Shown: positions 33,647 to 42,067 of the stretch, in pieces | Numbering within the stretch: position 1 is the first letter of the stretch | Layout: every line of letters starts with the position of its first letter | Assembly: GCA_965232615.1 (NCBI GenBank) | Contig: OZ246985.1 | Span: 496,001 to 560,000 of the forward strand | Origin: UBA2779 sp965232615 | GTDB taxonomy: Bacteria > Spirochaetota > Spirochaetia > DSM-2461 | Direction: 5' to 3' | DNA length: 64,000 nt | The notes under the pieces: generated by a model | What the model was told of the DNA's origin: nothing | The model's input: the letters and a program-made list of their open reading frames with translations, nothing else | The model's database searches: none | Translations under genes and position numbers: made by a program

Positions 33647-34036
33647 TTAAAGGTTTCCTTTCCACAACCCGTGGAGATTGCAGTATTCTCGAGCTGTAAC
33701 CATTGCGCCACTTTCATGCTTACAGTTGAAAGACGCTGATGGATCATCACCAGGATTTAACTCTGTTATCATTCTATTGCCATTGATAACAAGCTCAATC
33801 CACTGAATCCAATGGTTCTCCAGCATGGGATGCGGGGTACTGCCCACTGTTACCCTGTATCCAGCATCAGTTTTCTCAATGACAGGAACATGTTTCTCTT
33901 TTGTTGAATCTGCGGTTTGTTCCGGCATATGAATCATGTTGAGACCACAACAAGACATCGTACAGTCATCAGTTTTCATTTTCATGACAACATTGCTGCA
34001 CTTGTTACACTTATATACATTATATAGATTTGCCAT
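33647..34036 (-). CDS. Desulfoferrodoxin (superoxide reductase)
   Basis: 129 residues of the two-domain type. The N-terminal domain has four Cys (YKCNKC...SCCG, residues 9-30) for an FeS4 site. The catalytic domain has the His ligands (EKHVPVIE, TPHPMLENHWI) and the Cys/His pair CNLHGLWK near the C-terminus. It reduces superoxide to peroxide without making oxygen, using electrons from rubredoxin. Promoter-proximal gene of the ferritin-rubredoxin operon; an element end lies about 120 bases upstream. Confidence 0.94.
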   Translation of the reverse strand: MANLYNVYKCNKCSNVVMKMKTDDCTMSCCGLNMIHMPEQTADSTKEKHVPVIEKTDAGYRVTVGSTPHPMLENHWIQWIELVINGNRMITELNPGDDPSASFNCKHESGAMVTAREYCNLHGLWKGNL

Positions 34037-34159
34037 ATTATCCTCCTGTTAGGATCAGCAATTATTTTGAATCAAGAACAGTCTGTTCAATTGATTTTAT
34101 TCTTTTATATAGTGTAATAATGATTGTGGCAACACTTGAATAGATTTATTTATATTTTT

Positions 34160-34215
34160 GGGTACCTCTAAAAACTCCACCAGAATTCCTGACTTGATCT
34201 TTTCCGCTGTTATGC
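34160..34215 (+). mobile_element. Left half of a small element
   Basis: GGGTACCTCTAAAAA followed by CCAGAATTCCTGACTTGATCTTTTCCGC, matching the left arm of the 160-bp copies; it breaks off before the hairpin. The remaining 34216-34398 region shows nothing I recognise. Confidence 0.6.
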
Positions 34216-34398
34216 ATTGTTGGTTAAAGGCAAGACACTATGACCGTAGATTGGCTGTAATGGGACTTATTGTTGTCAGTAAAGGATTTGCCCAATCATG
34301 GATCAGGCCTATGCACGCCACCCCAATACAGCGGGAAATACAGTCATATCACCTGGGTCGCCGCAAACCCGATAACAATAACCGAATGCAGGTGAATT

Positions 34399-34925
34399 AG
34401 CAGGGCCATGGATACAGTGAGCTTTCACCGGTGATCAGCATTAACCTGTTGGATTTCGTTTTGTGGCCCGGACTAAAACAGGTGCACAGTTGTTTCATGC
34501 TCAGGGAACAGAGGAATCCAGACTGCGTTTTTTCGAATGACATCATTGTTCATTGTCTGGAAGCTCCCAAGCTGGATGATCATCCGCAGGGCTTAAGCGC
34601 GGGTCTGAATGGCTGGTTAACCTATTTGAAATTAGAGGGCAAAGTACCGGAGTCGGAATTGTTAGAAATAATAAAGGAGGATCCAGTTTTGAAGGAGGTC
34701 CATAAAACGTACAATAAGTTTTTGAGCAATCCTGAATTGATGGAGGCCTATGAGGGCAGGCAGAGATGGCTATACGATCAGGCGACAATCAGGGAAGAGA
34801 GCTTTAAAGAAGGTGAAAAAGAAGGCATAACCCAAACAGCCAAACGCTTGAAGGCCGCCGGAGCCGACATGGAACTCATCGTCAAGGCCACAGGTCTGAG
34901 CGAAGAGGAGATTCAAAACTTTTAA
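34399..34925 (+). pseudogene. Rpn-family nuclease, 5'-truncated duplicate copy
   Basis: Begins abruptly at a point equivalent to codon 105 of the intact copy (37533-38420) and is nearly identical in DNA from there, ending about 75 bases past the stop. In place of the charged EGEKRGREEGEKEGKKEG run it has a short EGEKEGI, so the two copies differ by a 48-base indel in a repetitive stretch. The PD-(D/E)xK nuclease core is missing. The frame is open, but no ribosome-binding site fits it well. Confidence 0.75.
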
Positions 34926-35081
34926 GAAAAACGAATCGCTCCCAGAGCCTCCCTCATGGCATGCAGTAAGTATGGCAGGCTCGTTGAACGGCCCATCGGG
35001 ATTGGTATGAGCATCAGAACTATTAGGTAACTTGTCAAGTTAACTGTCCACTTTTTCATGAAACTCATGCTCTCTTATACC

Positions 35082-35440
35082 TCAAGCTATCCGATGAATT
35101 CCAATAGCCTCATTGGCCGACTTACCACCCAGTATCCGCCGTGGGTAGTCGTTCTCTAATATACGCCGGTCTGGTCGAAATACTTTTCATTGCTGATTTC
35201 GCTCTGTTATGCCTCTTATGGCCATTTGAGCCATTCTTATAGGTCATATATGCAGATAAATCACTATTCTGAAGTGTAACCGATCCTCGTTTGAGCTCTC
35301 TCCGTATACTTCTTTCATGGCGATCCAGGATGATTGCTATCTGTTTGATTGTCAGCATGTCCTTTTCCAGAATAAGCCGTTCCTCCCAATTGAAGTGTTG
35401 TCCCTTTCTATAGCTTGTGCTATTGTGTTCTTGTCCCATG
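35082..35440 (-). pseudogene. IS30-family transposase, internally deleted
   Basis: The 5' part encodes the IS30 HTH region HFNWEERLILEKDM and RHERSIRRELKRG. After about residue 100 the frame shifts and continues in another frame as NDYPRRILGGKSANEA, the C-terminal segment of IS30 transposases (compare NxRPRKxLGxKTPxE). The catalytic middle is missing. Stop TGA at 35082-35084. A promoter-like region is at the 5' side. Confidence 0.6.
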
Positions 35441-35635
35441 TTAACTCCTCTCTTTTCATATAAGTCGTATACAATATAAATAGTATACATGAGTTTCATG
35501 GGGCTACTTTTGCCCTCTTTATCGCGGACAGTTAATGTTACAATTCACCACTCAAGAGCCAGGGGTCAAAAAAAACAAAAAATTCGCTCCTGCCCCTTGA
35601 AATCCCGGCATAATCACGGTATACTGCATATATGC

Positions 35636-35733
35636 CAGCACTCAGCACTCAGCACTCAGCACTCAGCACTCAGCACTCAGCACTCAGCACTCAGCACTCA
35701 GCACTCAGCACTCAGCACTCAGCACTCAGCACT
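35636..35733 (+). repeat. Fourteen tandem copies of the heptamer CAGCACT
   Basis: 98 bp of perfect CAGCACT repeats, 14 units. Seven bases is not a multiple of three, so slippage would change the frame in any gene overlapping it. It lies about 150 bases upstream of the lipoprotein start at 35882, in non-coding DNA as far as I can tell; the open frame through it (HSALSTQ repeats) is judged spurious. Confidence 0.9.
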
Positions 35734-35830
35734 TAATTTCTAATAGTACAAAAAATTACATTTCAGGCAGCCCCGATATCTTCTCCGGGAGCGATCTGTC
35801 CTTTCATCCGTATTCACATCTCGAAAATGA

Positions 35831-35855
35831 AAAACCGGGTTCACCGGTTTTTTTT
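35831..35855 (+). terminator. Rho-independent terminator 30 bases before the lipoprotein gene
   Basis: AAAACCGG and CCGGTTTT pair around GTTCA, followed by TTTTTAATTT. It sits between the heptamer array and the start codon, with a GGAGG site between it and the ATG. No clear plus-strand gene ends upstream, so it may terminate a leader transcript or work as an attenuator. Confidence 0.7.
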
Positions 35856-35881
35856 AATTTAACTTTTCATGGAGGTAAATC

Positions 35882-37204
35882 ATGACCAGGATTGTTGGAT
35901 ACAATCTTCTGAAAACGGCATTCGTACTATACGTTGGTACGATTTTATTGACGGGATGCGGCTCCCCAGCGGAATCGAAATCCTCGGAGGCGAACATAAG
36001 CGAGCTGACCCTCGCAATCGGCGACACGGAGTATTCGGTTGATTTTGCAGACGGCAATACCGCCATGATTGAACTGCCTTCCAGCGGAAACACTCAGGAG
36101 ACGGTAAGGGTTGCCAGTGTTACCCTCTCCGCGGGGGCTACTGGGGTGGCGCAAGGAGATACTTTGCAGGTAAGTAACAACGACCCGATTAGCATAACCG
36201 TTACCGCCGAGGATGGTACGACAACAAAAAGTTATACTATCTCTGTTACACTACTTGACGTAGACGAGATTCCCAAAGAAGCTACTTCCGATATACGAGA
36301 CTCCTATGTGCTTTTTAGTATCTCAGCCAGTCAATCACTAAGTGCTTATCATCTGGCAGTTAAAAAAACAGAAGAAGACCCTCCCTCCGCCGCTGAGATG
36401 ACCGCGGGAGCATTAAAACGTAACTTAGGAACGAATGCAATAAATGTTCTTATAGCCCAACGGCTGGATGCTCCAATAGTAACATTTGCTAAAGACTTTT
36501 TTGATGGTAATACAAGTGATGTGCCTACAGGTATGACCGCTACCAAAAGCGGAACCACCACCCATGCTTTGGTCTATGATGCCACATACGACACCGAAAC
36601 GAGCACATGGACAGCGGCTAGTGATGAGAATGAATGGGTGGCGCAATCTGTCCTGGAGCCGAACTCGCAGTATGTACTCTACGGCATGGCGGACAGCGGT
36701 ACGGAAGTATTAAAGCTTAAAACATTTATGACAGATGCCTCGGCGACACATCCGGCGGATACCAACATTGGTTTTTTAATTGACACCACACTGGCAAAAG
36801 GTCATATTGAACTTAGTCTTAACGCCCATGAATATTACATACTTCCGTTTCAGACCAATAGCAGATTTCCAGAAGATTTCCAATTCTGTGAGTACTTCTA
36901 TTCTGGTGGAGTTACTGGACCTACTGGTGGAATTACTGGTGCGCTACTCATAGATCATGCTTCGCCATCATCATATTCTGGAGGTACAAATTCTGAATAC
37001 AAGTATCAACTACTTCTATTTCGCTCTGAAGCCTCAACTGAAGCAATATTGTCTAGAAGCGCGTATGTGCTTATGGACACATCAAGGATGGGGTTAAAAA
37101 ATATCAACGAATCTCATCCAATCCACTTTGGTAAACGAATTACCTATGCTGGCTTTAATACATCAGCAAGGCTTGATACTTCCGTATTGAAAATACAGCA
37201 ATAG
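35882..37204 (+). CDS. Large lipoprotein of unknown role
   Basis: 440 residues. Signal peptide with lipobox LLTGC near residue 25. Residues 35-125 form a beta-sandwich (cadherin-like/Ig-like) module ending TTTKSYTISVTLL. Residues 130-440 form a larger beta-rich region I do not recognise, ending in KIQQ. ATG 35882 has TGGAGG upstream. It follows a heptamer array and a terminator, and its stop codon TAG is the first base of an attC-like hairpin (37203-37288), so it could be a former gene cassette. Probably exported to the outer face. Function unknown. Confidence 0.6.
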   Translation: MTRIVGYNLLKTAFVLYVGTILLTGCGSPAESKSSEANISELTLAIGDTEYSVDFADGNTAMIELPSSGNTQETVRVASVTLSAGATGVAQGDTLQVSNNDPISITVTAEDGTTTKSYTISVTLLDVDEIPKEATSDIRDSYVLFSISASQSLSAYHLAVKKTEEDPPSAAEMTAGALKRNLGTNAINVLIAQRLDAPIVTFAKDFFDGNTSDVPTGMTATKSGTTTHALVYDATYDTETSTWTAASDENEWVAQSVLEPNSQYVLYGMADSGTEVLKLKTFMTDASATHPADTNIGFLIDTTLAKGHIELSLNAHEYYILPFQTNSRFPEDFQFCEYFYSGGVTGPTGGITGALLIDHASPSSYSGGTNSEYKYQLLLFRSEASTEAILSRSAYVLMDTSRMGLKNINESHPIHFGKRITYAGFNTSARLDTSVLKIQQ

Positions 37205-37288
37205 CCTAACAGCCAGTCAGAAGCCTGCCTACAGCATCAAAAGTCGCTGATGTTTTGGTGTTGCAGTTTGACTGGCCAGGCGTTTTCC
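37203..37288 (+). other. attC-like imperfect hairpin after the lipoprotein gene
   Basis: The R''-like box GCCTAAC starts within the stop codon. GCCAGTCA pairs with TGACTGGC (about 37213-37220 and 37273-37280), and the inner CTGCCTACAGCATCAAAA side pairs with TTTTGGTGTTGCAG, leaving extra unpaired bases on one arm, as in integron attC sites. The right box (GTTTTCC) fits the GTTRRRY consensus poorly. It is 20 kb from the integrase remnant, so a solo or decayed site is the most this can be. Confidence 0.4.
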
Positions 37289-37532
37289 CTTGCGGTGTAT
37301 GTTTCGATGCCGCAAGTACAAACCGATGTGGGTGTCATTCATGGTTGAGCCATTCCGTTAGAACACCCCTGTCTTTCTGAGCCTTGATTCTCTGCTCAAG
37401 CCCGGCGGGAATGGGGCCATGGGATTTTGGTGCGGGTTCAGGACATAGGTAACAGATTTCAAGGTTCAGAAGAGGCATCACACCCCACTTTTTATTGACA
37501 GCACACCCTGACAGGGATACCATTGACTTATC

Positions 37533-38420
37533 GTGAGCAAGTATATCAACCCAATGAACGACTTCTTCATGCGCTACCTGCTGGGGAGTAAGGGCAGCGA
37601 GAACAACTGCCGTGGCTTCGTCAATGCCGTTCTTCAGGACATTGATTTCCCGGCAGTGAGTAGTCTGACGATTCTCAATCCCTTCAACCTGAAGGAATAC
37701 CTCGGGCACAAGGAAAGCGTCATAGACTGCCGGGCGCAATCAGATGATGGCAGAGTCTTCAACATAGAGATTCAGACAGGCGAGTTAAAGAATTTCGACA
37801 AGAAGGCTTTGTTTTACTGGGGCAAGGCGTACACGTCAGACCTGGAGCAGGGCCATGGATACAGTGAGCTTTCACCGGTGATCAGCATTAACCTGTTGGA
37901 TTTCGTTTTGTGGCCCGGACTAAAACAGGTGCACAGTTGTTTCATGCTCAGGGAACAGAGGAATCCAGACTGCGTTTTTTCGAATGACATCATTGTTCAT
38001 TGTCTGGAAGCTCCCAAGCTGGATGATCATCCGCAGGGCTTAAGCGCGGGCCTGAACGGCTGGTTAACCTATTTGAAATTAGAGGGCAAAGTACCGGAGT
38101 CGGAATTGTTAGAAATAATAAAGGAGGATCCAGTTTTGAAGGAGGTCCATAAAACGTACAATAAGTTTTTGAGCAATCCTGAATTGATGGAGGCCTATGA
38201 GGGCAGGCAGAGATGGCTACACGATCAGGCGACAATCAGGGAAGAGAGCTTTAAAGAAGGTGAAAAAAGAGGGAGAGAAGAAGGTGAAAAAGAAGGTAAA
38301 AAAGAAGGCCGAGATGAGGAAAAAGCCCAAACAGCCAAACGCTTGAAGGCCGCCGGAGCCGACATGGAACTCATCGTCAAGGCCACAGGCTTGAGCGAAG
38401 AGGAGATTCAAAACTTTTAA
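37533..38420 (+). CDS. Rpn family recombination-promoting nuclease/putative transposase
   Basis: 295 residues starting at GTG 37533. N-terminal PD-(D/E)xK-type core: NPMNDFFMRYLLGSKG, ESVIDCRAQSDDGRVFNIEIQ (catalytic D and E-x-Q). Middle part contains SINLLDFV. The tail is a charged coiled coil (EGEKRGREEGEKEGKKEGRDEE) followed by a short helix TGLSEEEIQNF, typical of Rpn (RpnA/DUF4351-type) proteins. They nick DNA and promote RecA-independent recombination or act in phage defence (family knowledge). A 5'-truncated near-identical copy lies 3 kb upstream. Confidence 0.85.
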   Translation: MSKYINPMNDFFMRYLLGSKGSENNCRGFVNAVLQDIDFPAVSSLTILNPFNLKEYLGHKESVIDCRAQSDDGRVFNIEIQTGELKNFDKKALFYWGKAYTSDLEQGHGYSELSPVISINLLDFVLWPGLKQVHSCFMLREQRNPDCVFSNDIIVHCLEAPKLDDHPQGLSAGLNGWLTYLKLEGKVPESELLEIIKEDPVLKEVHKTYNKFLSNPELMEAYEGRQRWLHDQATIREESFKEGEKRGREEGEKEGKKEGRDEEKAQTAKRLKAAGADMELIVKATGLSEEEIQNF

Positions 38421-38579
38421 GAAAAACGAATCGCTCCCAGAGCCTCCCTCATGGCAGGCAGTAAGTATGGCAGGCCCACTGAACGGCCCCTTCGGGCTTT
38501 CACCCGCTAATGTTGCCTAAAGGCTCCTTTTTATAAATAGATGGGGCTGTGTCAGAAACACCTTGCCAACCGAACAGAT

Positions 38580-38851
38580 AGAGGTGCCCTGGTGTTTCAC
38601 TTGATTTTTTCTCGAATCCATCACGATTTTCAGTATCGGCCCGATGAATCGCCCCTCTGGCCAATATCCGGCATGTATCCGTCTGCAATCGGGTTTTTGC
38701 CCTTTGCTGCTGATAGCGATAATGCTCCCATACCGTGATGTTCAAGATAATCATAATTGTTTCTATAACCGTAACCTACATCGGCTATGACATTTTGAGG
38801 GCCGCTAATTCCTGGCGCCTCTCGTTTCGCCATATGTTCCAGGGCACTTCT
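38580..38851 (-). mobile_element. IS1182/IS5-like remnant with the family ends
   Basis: Bounded by AGAGGTGCCC (38580-38589) and GGGCACTTCT (38842-38851). On the minus strand it encodes a fragment around NVIADVGYGYRNNYDYLEHHG, similar to the VVADAGYGSEENYEYLE segment of IS1182-type DDE transposases (second Asp in IADVGYG), followed by ISGP...; the rest is missing. The frame begins inside the element end. Flanking DNA (38421-38579 and 38852-38996) shows nothing else. Confidence 0.6.
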
Positions 38852-39017
38852 AAAAAACAAGATTGGTAACCCCTGATTCAGGGCAAAGGCATATCATGGG
38901 CACGAAGTGGAGTCGTAAGAGATACATGGATATCACTTTACGGCGATCACCTCTGTTTACTGTTCGAACTGGTACAACAACAAGTTCTCATATATCATGA
39001 TATCATTGGAGGATTCA

Positions 39018-40115
39018 TTGTATATAGCCATAGATCTGGGATCTGGAGAAGGAACTAAAATCACTGTTTTTCCAAACTTGACGGAGTGTTATCCGGAAAC
39101 AGTTCTTCATATTCAAGACTATGGTCCGGATTTTGATTCATACTGCTGTATTCTGGATTCATCGATAAACAAATACCTTAACAGCATTGGGGTAAAATTC
39201 AGTTCAATCAGGTCAATTGGAATAGCAGCGGCAGGAATCCTGAAGAGCGATGGAACTTTTCAGTTAATTCAAAATCTTTCCCAATTCAACAATCACAATT
39301 TGTGCCAGACTGTATTGGACTTGTACGGAAAACCAACCGCTATCGACAACGATGCCAATGCTGGGGCCCTGGCAGAATGGAGTGTCCTGCGAATGGAATT
39401 ACTCTATTGGGTATTCGGTGGTGGTTGGGGGGGGGCCTGGGTTGGCAGAGATGGAGAAGTGCGTTTTCCTTCAACAGACTGGGACGGCCATGATGAAAGC
39501 CTGCACATCAGTAATGAACCAGGATATGCCATTTCCTTTAATAAACTTGACCTTAAAACCCTGTTCTCAGAAATACATGCCTCGTATGAACGGTTTGAAC
39601 AAATTCTGCTGGAGGAATCAGGCGAAAAGGCTCTAATCGGGCCAGGTGGAAATCCTGATACCCTGCGTGCGGAAACAATTCTATCCGGACCGGGCCGATG
39701 CCGTTTGTTTCGAGCTATTGTAGGGGATGACGATTTCTTCGAACGGTTCTTAGATCCTGGTGAGTCAAAACAAATGGACAATACATCAATTGCCGGGAAG
39801 CATATAAGCAAACTATCCAGCATGCGAGTGGAAGCGGCGATAAATACAGATAGGCTTTTTGGTAAAATCCTTGCCCGTGCAACCCGGGAAATTCTGCGTC
39901 AGGGTATAAAAGATAACATGTCTGAGAGCATTCCTGTCTGCCTGGGTGGTAAATCAAGCTATGCTCTGCCTTATTTCGGGCCATCAACCCAGCGGCTGTT
40001 AGGAAAAATGGGCTACATGACCTATCTGAGACCATCAGTCATTGATGAAAGGGGGATAAATGCCAATCTGCTGGGAGCGGCTGTTCTTGCTGCCAGGGCC
40101 AATGGAGATATTTAG
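39018..40115 (+). CDS. ROK/glucokinase-like ASKHA protein
   Basis: About 365 residues. Phosphate-1 motif LYIAIDLGSGEGTKI at the N-terminus, IGIAAAGIL, the ROK-type IDNDANAGALAEW with the catalytic Asp, and GGGWGGAWVGRDG as the second phosphate region. The expected zinc motif (GHxxxx...CxCGxxGC) is absent, so it may be a degenerate kinase or regulator. TTG 39018 is preceded by TTGGAGGATTCA, an excellent ribosome-binding site; ATG 38997 has none. It precedes a metal-binding-protein-like gene by five bases on the same strand. Confidence 0.75.
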   Translation: MYIAIDLGSGEGTKITVFPNLTECYPETVLHIQDYGPDFDSYCCILDSSINKYLNSIGVKFSSIRSIGIAAAGILKSDGTFQLIQNLSQFNNHNLCQTVLDLYGKPTAIDNDANAGALAEWSVLRMELLYWVFGGGWGGAWVGRDGEVRFPSTDWDGHDESLHISNEPGYAISFNKLDLKTLFSEIHASYERFEQILLEESGEKALIGPGGNPDTLRAETILSGPGRCRLFRAIVGDDDFFERFLDPGESKQMDNTSIAGKHISKLSSMRVEAAINTDRLFGKILARATREILRQGIKDNMSESIPVCLGGKSSYALPYFGPSTQRLLGKMGYMTYLRPSVIDERGINANLLGAAVLAARANGDI

Positions 40116-40120
40116 AATCT

Positions 40121-40879
40121 ATGATCAATACAATCATTAAGAGCCTGATTTTGCTGACACTGATATCATTCACTGTAACATCACTCAGTGCGGATAGCCC
40201 GAGAACGGTAGCCGCCACGGAATGGACGGCGGCCTTCTGCCGGGCGGCTGGAATCACCGATGTCGCGGTACTCGCACCATCTGGTATGATTCATCCGCCA
40301 GATTATGAACTGCGACCATCAGACATTCCAACATTGATGAATGCGGAACTCATTGTATACGGCGGGTATGAAATCATGATTGAAAGAATTCATTCCCATA
40401 TTGCTGGAACCAGCACACAACTATTGAGAATCGAAACAAGCTACGATACTACAATTCTCAAGAAATCAATCAACCGTATTGCAATGGAAGCAGGAACAAC
40501 ACCAATTGGACTTAAAGAGATAAATAAAGCCTGGGAAGAGGCCCGATACATGCTGTTGGAAGCAGGTATTGCAGGCATGGGAGTGATCGTCCATCATTTT
40601 CAAGTCCCTTTTGCAGAAGAAGTGGGTTTTATCATCAAGGGCGTTTTCGGTCCCATGCCGCCAGGACCAAAACTCATTGCCGGATCCTCTATAGTTTCAG
40701 CTTCATTTGTACTGGACAATGCCCATAACCCAATAGGGTCACCCATTGTGGAAGTGCAGAAAGATGCCGTTTTGGTACAGCTTATCAATTTTCCAGGTCA
40801 GCATGGCACGAGAGAATTGGCCGATGTGATACTTTACAATGCGGAAACATTGGTCAATTCTATACCAGGGCACCTCTAA
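40121..40879 (+). CDS. Metal-binding ABC transporter substrate-binding protein-like, C-terminus altered by an element
   Basis: 252 residues. Signal-peptide-like N-terminus (about 1-24), no clear lipobox. The body resembles ZnuA/TroA-type metal-binding proteins (TEWTAAFCRAAGITDVAVLAPSGMIHPPDYELRPSDIPTLMNAELIVYGG, read in pieces), with a His in IHPPDYE and EIMIERIHSH. The last residues GHL and the TAA stop are read from a transposable element (GGG CAC CTC TAA). Removing the element and one presumed 4-bp target copy would extend the protein by about eight codons. No ABC or permease gene is adjacent. Confidence 0.7.
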   Translation: MINTIIKSLILLTLISFTVTSLSADSPRTVAATEWTAAFCRAAGITDVAVLAPSGMIHPPDYELRPSDIPTLMNAELIVYGGYEIMIERIHSHIAGTSTQLLRIETSYDTTILKKSINRIAMEAGTTPIGLKEINKAWEEARYMLLEAGIAGMGVIVHHFQVPFAEEVGFIIKGVFGPMPPGPKLIAGSSIVSASFVLDNAHNPIGSPIVEVQKDAVLVQLINFPGQHGTRELADVILYNAETLVNSIPGHL

Positions 40880-41026
40880 AACCCCATTGAGTTCTTGACT
40901 CGATCTTTTCTGCCGCTACTGCGTTGTGAAAGTGCTCACGTAAGCAGGCGCATACCGCAGGAGCAAGGCTCCGAGGAACGCACCGCCACTTCGTCAATTT
41001 CCTGAAGCTGTTTTTTAGAGGTACCC
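40868..41026 (+). mobile_element. Small non-autonomous element (159 bp)
   Basis: GGGCACCTCT (40868-40877) to AGAGGTACCC (41017-41026) with the hairpin at 40947-40984. Flanks ACCA and ATCA share three of four bases, so the target duplication may have one change. Internal arms match the copy at 9321-9480 closely. Confidence 0.82.
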
Positions 41027-41236
41027 ATCACTAAGATACCAGACTCAGTTTCAATGAGGCTGTTCCAGCATCTGGACAGAAATAGCCACGATACAGGTAT
41101 GAACATCAATTCCACATCGGTGAATGTCCCGGTGGTAGCGGAAGGGATTGCTGTTTGCTGAAACTCTTAAATCCAGGAGCCTTGACCAAATCAACAATTC
41201 GTTATATACTCATCCCTCAACACAAGGAGAGATGAT

Positions 41237-41425
41237 ATGTCCAAAGCCCACCGTGGCCAACCCCTCAAACAGGAACTACCAGGCTCCGGCCGCGGAAACT
41301 GTCCAATCTGTAAACGATCCGGAATAAAACTGCTCTATGAACATGAAGTGGAAGAAAAAAAAATAAACATCTGCAAGCAGTGTCATGCTACTGAAAAAGC
41401 GAGAAATCTCAAAAGCATCGTTTAA
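41237..41425 (+). CDS. Small zinc-ribbon protein
   Basis: 62 residues, basic, with CPICKRSG (22-29) and CKQCHATEKAR (47-57), a C-x2-C...C-x2-C zinc-binding pair. It starts with an AAGGAGAGATGAT site. Small proteins of this type may bind nucleic acid or ribosomal components. Spirochaetes carry similar short proteins of unknown function. Neighbouring genes give no clue. Confidence 0.7.
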   Translation: MSKAHRGQPLKQELPGSGRGNCPICKRSGIKLLYEHEVEEKKINICKQCHATEKARNLKSIV

Positions 41426-41433
41426 GAAAACCT

Positions 41434-41943
41434 CTACCAATGCTCGTAGCTGATAACACGGTCTCTTGAAAGTCGATCCACCTTGAGCTTCTTATCATTT
41501 GTATGGCCGATAGCCAGCAGAAGCATAATCTGTATAGAATATGGTAAATTGAGAATGCTCTTTGCCATTTGCTCATCATAGGAGCCAAGAACAATGGATC
41601 CAAGTCCTTCATGTGTTGCCTGCAGGGACATGTGGGAAACAGCAAATGCAATGTCCAATGGATGACTTGGCTGACCATTCGGCATTGTGTATTGGATATT
41701 AGTCGTGCATGCGGCGATGATACACCCTGCCTGAAGGATACGTTTTTCACCAAAACAAGCTTTGGCCAGAGCCTCCTTTTTTTCAAGTTGTGTAATTGCG
41801 ATGAATCGCCATGTTTGCCGGTTTTTGGCTGATGGGGCCAATCGACCAACTTCAAGAATTCTGCTAAGAACCTCCGGATCAATAGTACGACCGTCAAAGG
41901 ATTTAGCCGTAGATCTTTGTTGAAGAACTTCAAGAATACCCAT
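41434..41943 (-). CDS. Nitroreductase family protein
   Basis: 169 residues from ATG 41943; TTG 41970 would add nine. FMN-binding nitroreductase fold: RSTAKSF at the N-terminus, RLAPSAKNRQTWRFIAIT, and a C-terminal KxxxxRLSRDRV tail. The segment FAVSHMSLQATHEGLGSIVLGSYDEQMAK is the dimer-interface and FMN helix. It likely reduces an unknown flavin-accessible substrate with NAD(P)H. Convergent with the zinc-ribbon gene, eight bases apart. Confidence 0.85.
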   Translation of the reverse strand: MGILEVLQQRSTAKSFDGRTIDPEVLSRILEVGRLAPSAKNRQTWRFIAITQLEKKEALAKACFGEKRILQAGCIIAACTTNIQYTMPNGQPSHPLDIAFAVSHMSLQATHEGLGSIVLGSYDEQMAKSILNLPYSIQIMLLLAIGHTNDKKLKVDRLSRDRVISYEHW

Positions 41944-42067
41944 TAAAACAGTATAACAAAGAAGTTTCAAGTTTGGAAGATCCCTGATGAAAGATGTTTT
42001 CAGTCCTTGATTGATTCAACAGGGCCGTCTCCAAAGACATGCCCCGGTGATCCATATATAATACGGT

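Noticed and set aside
35636..35733. Possible CRISPR array
   Set aside because: The unit is 7 bp with no spacers and no cas genes nearby.
35489..35743. Open frame coding for repeated HSALSTQ units across the heptamer array
   Set aside because: The frame exists only because seven bases times three gives a 21-base periodic peptide; no start site or conserved ends support a gene.
37335..37739. Minus-strand open frame of 134 codons overlapping the Rpn start
   Set aside because: It lies antisense to the Rpn coding region, has no ribosome-binding site and no family match.
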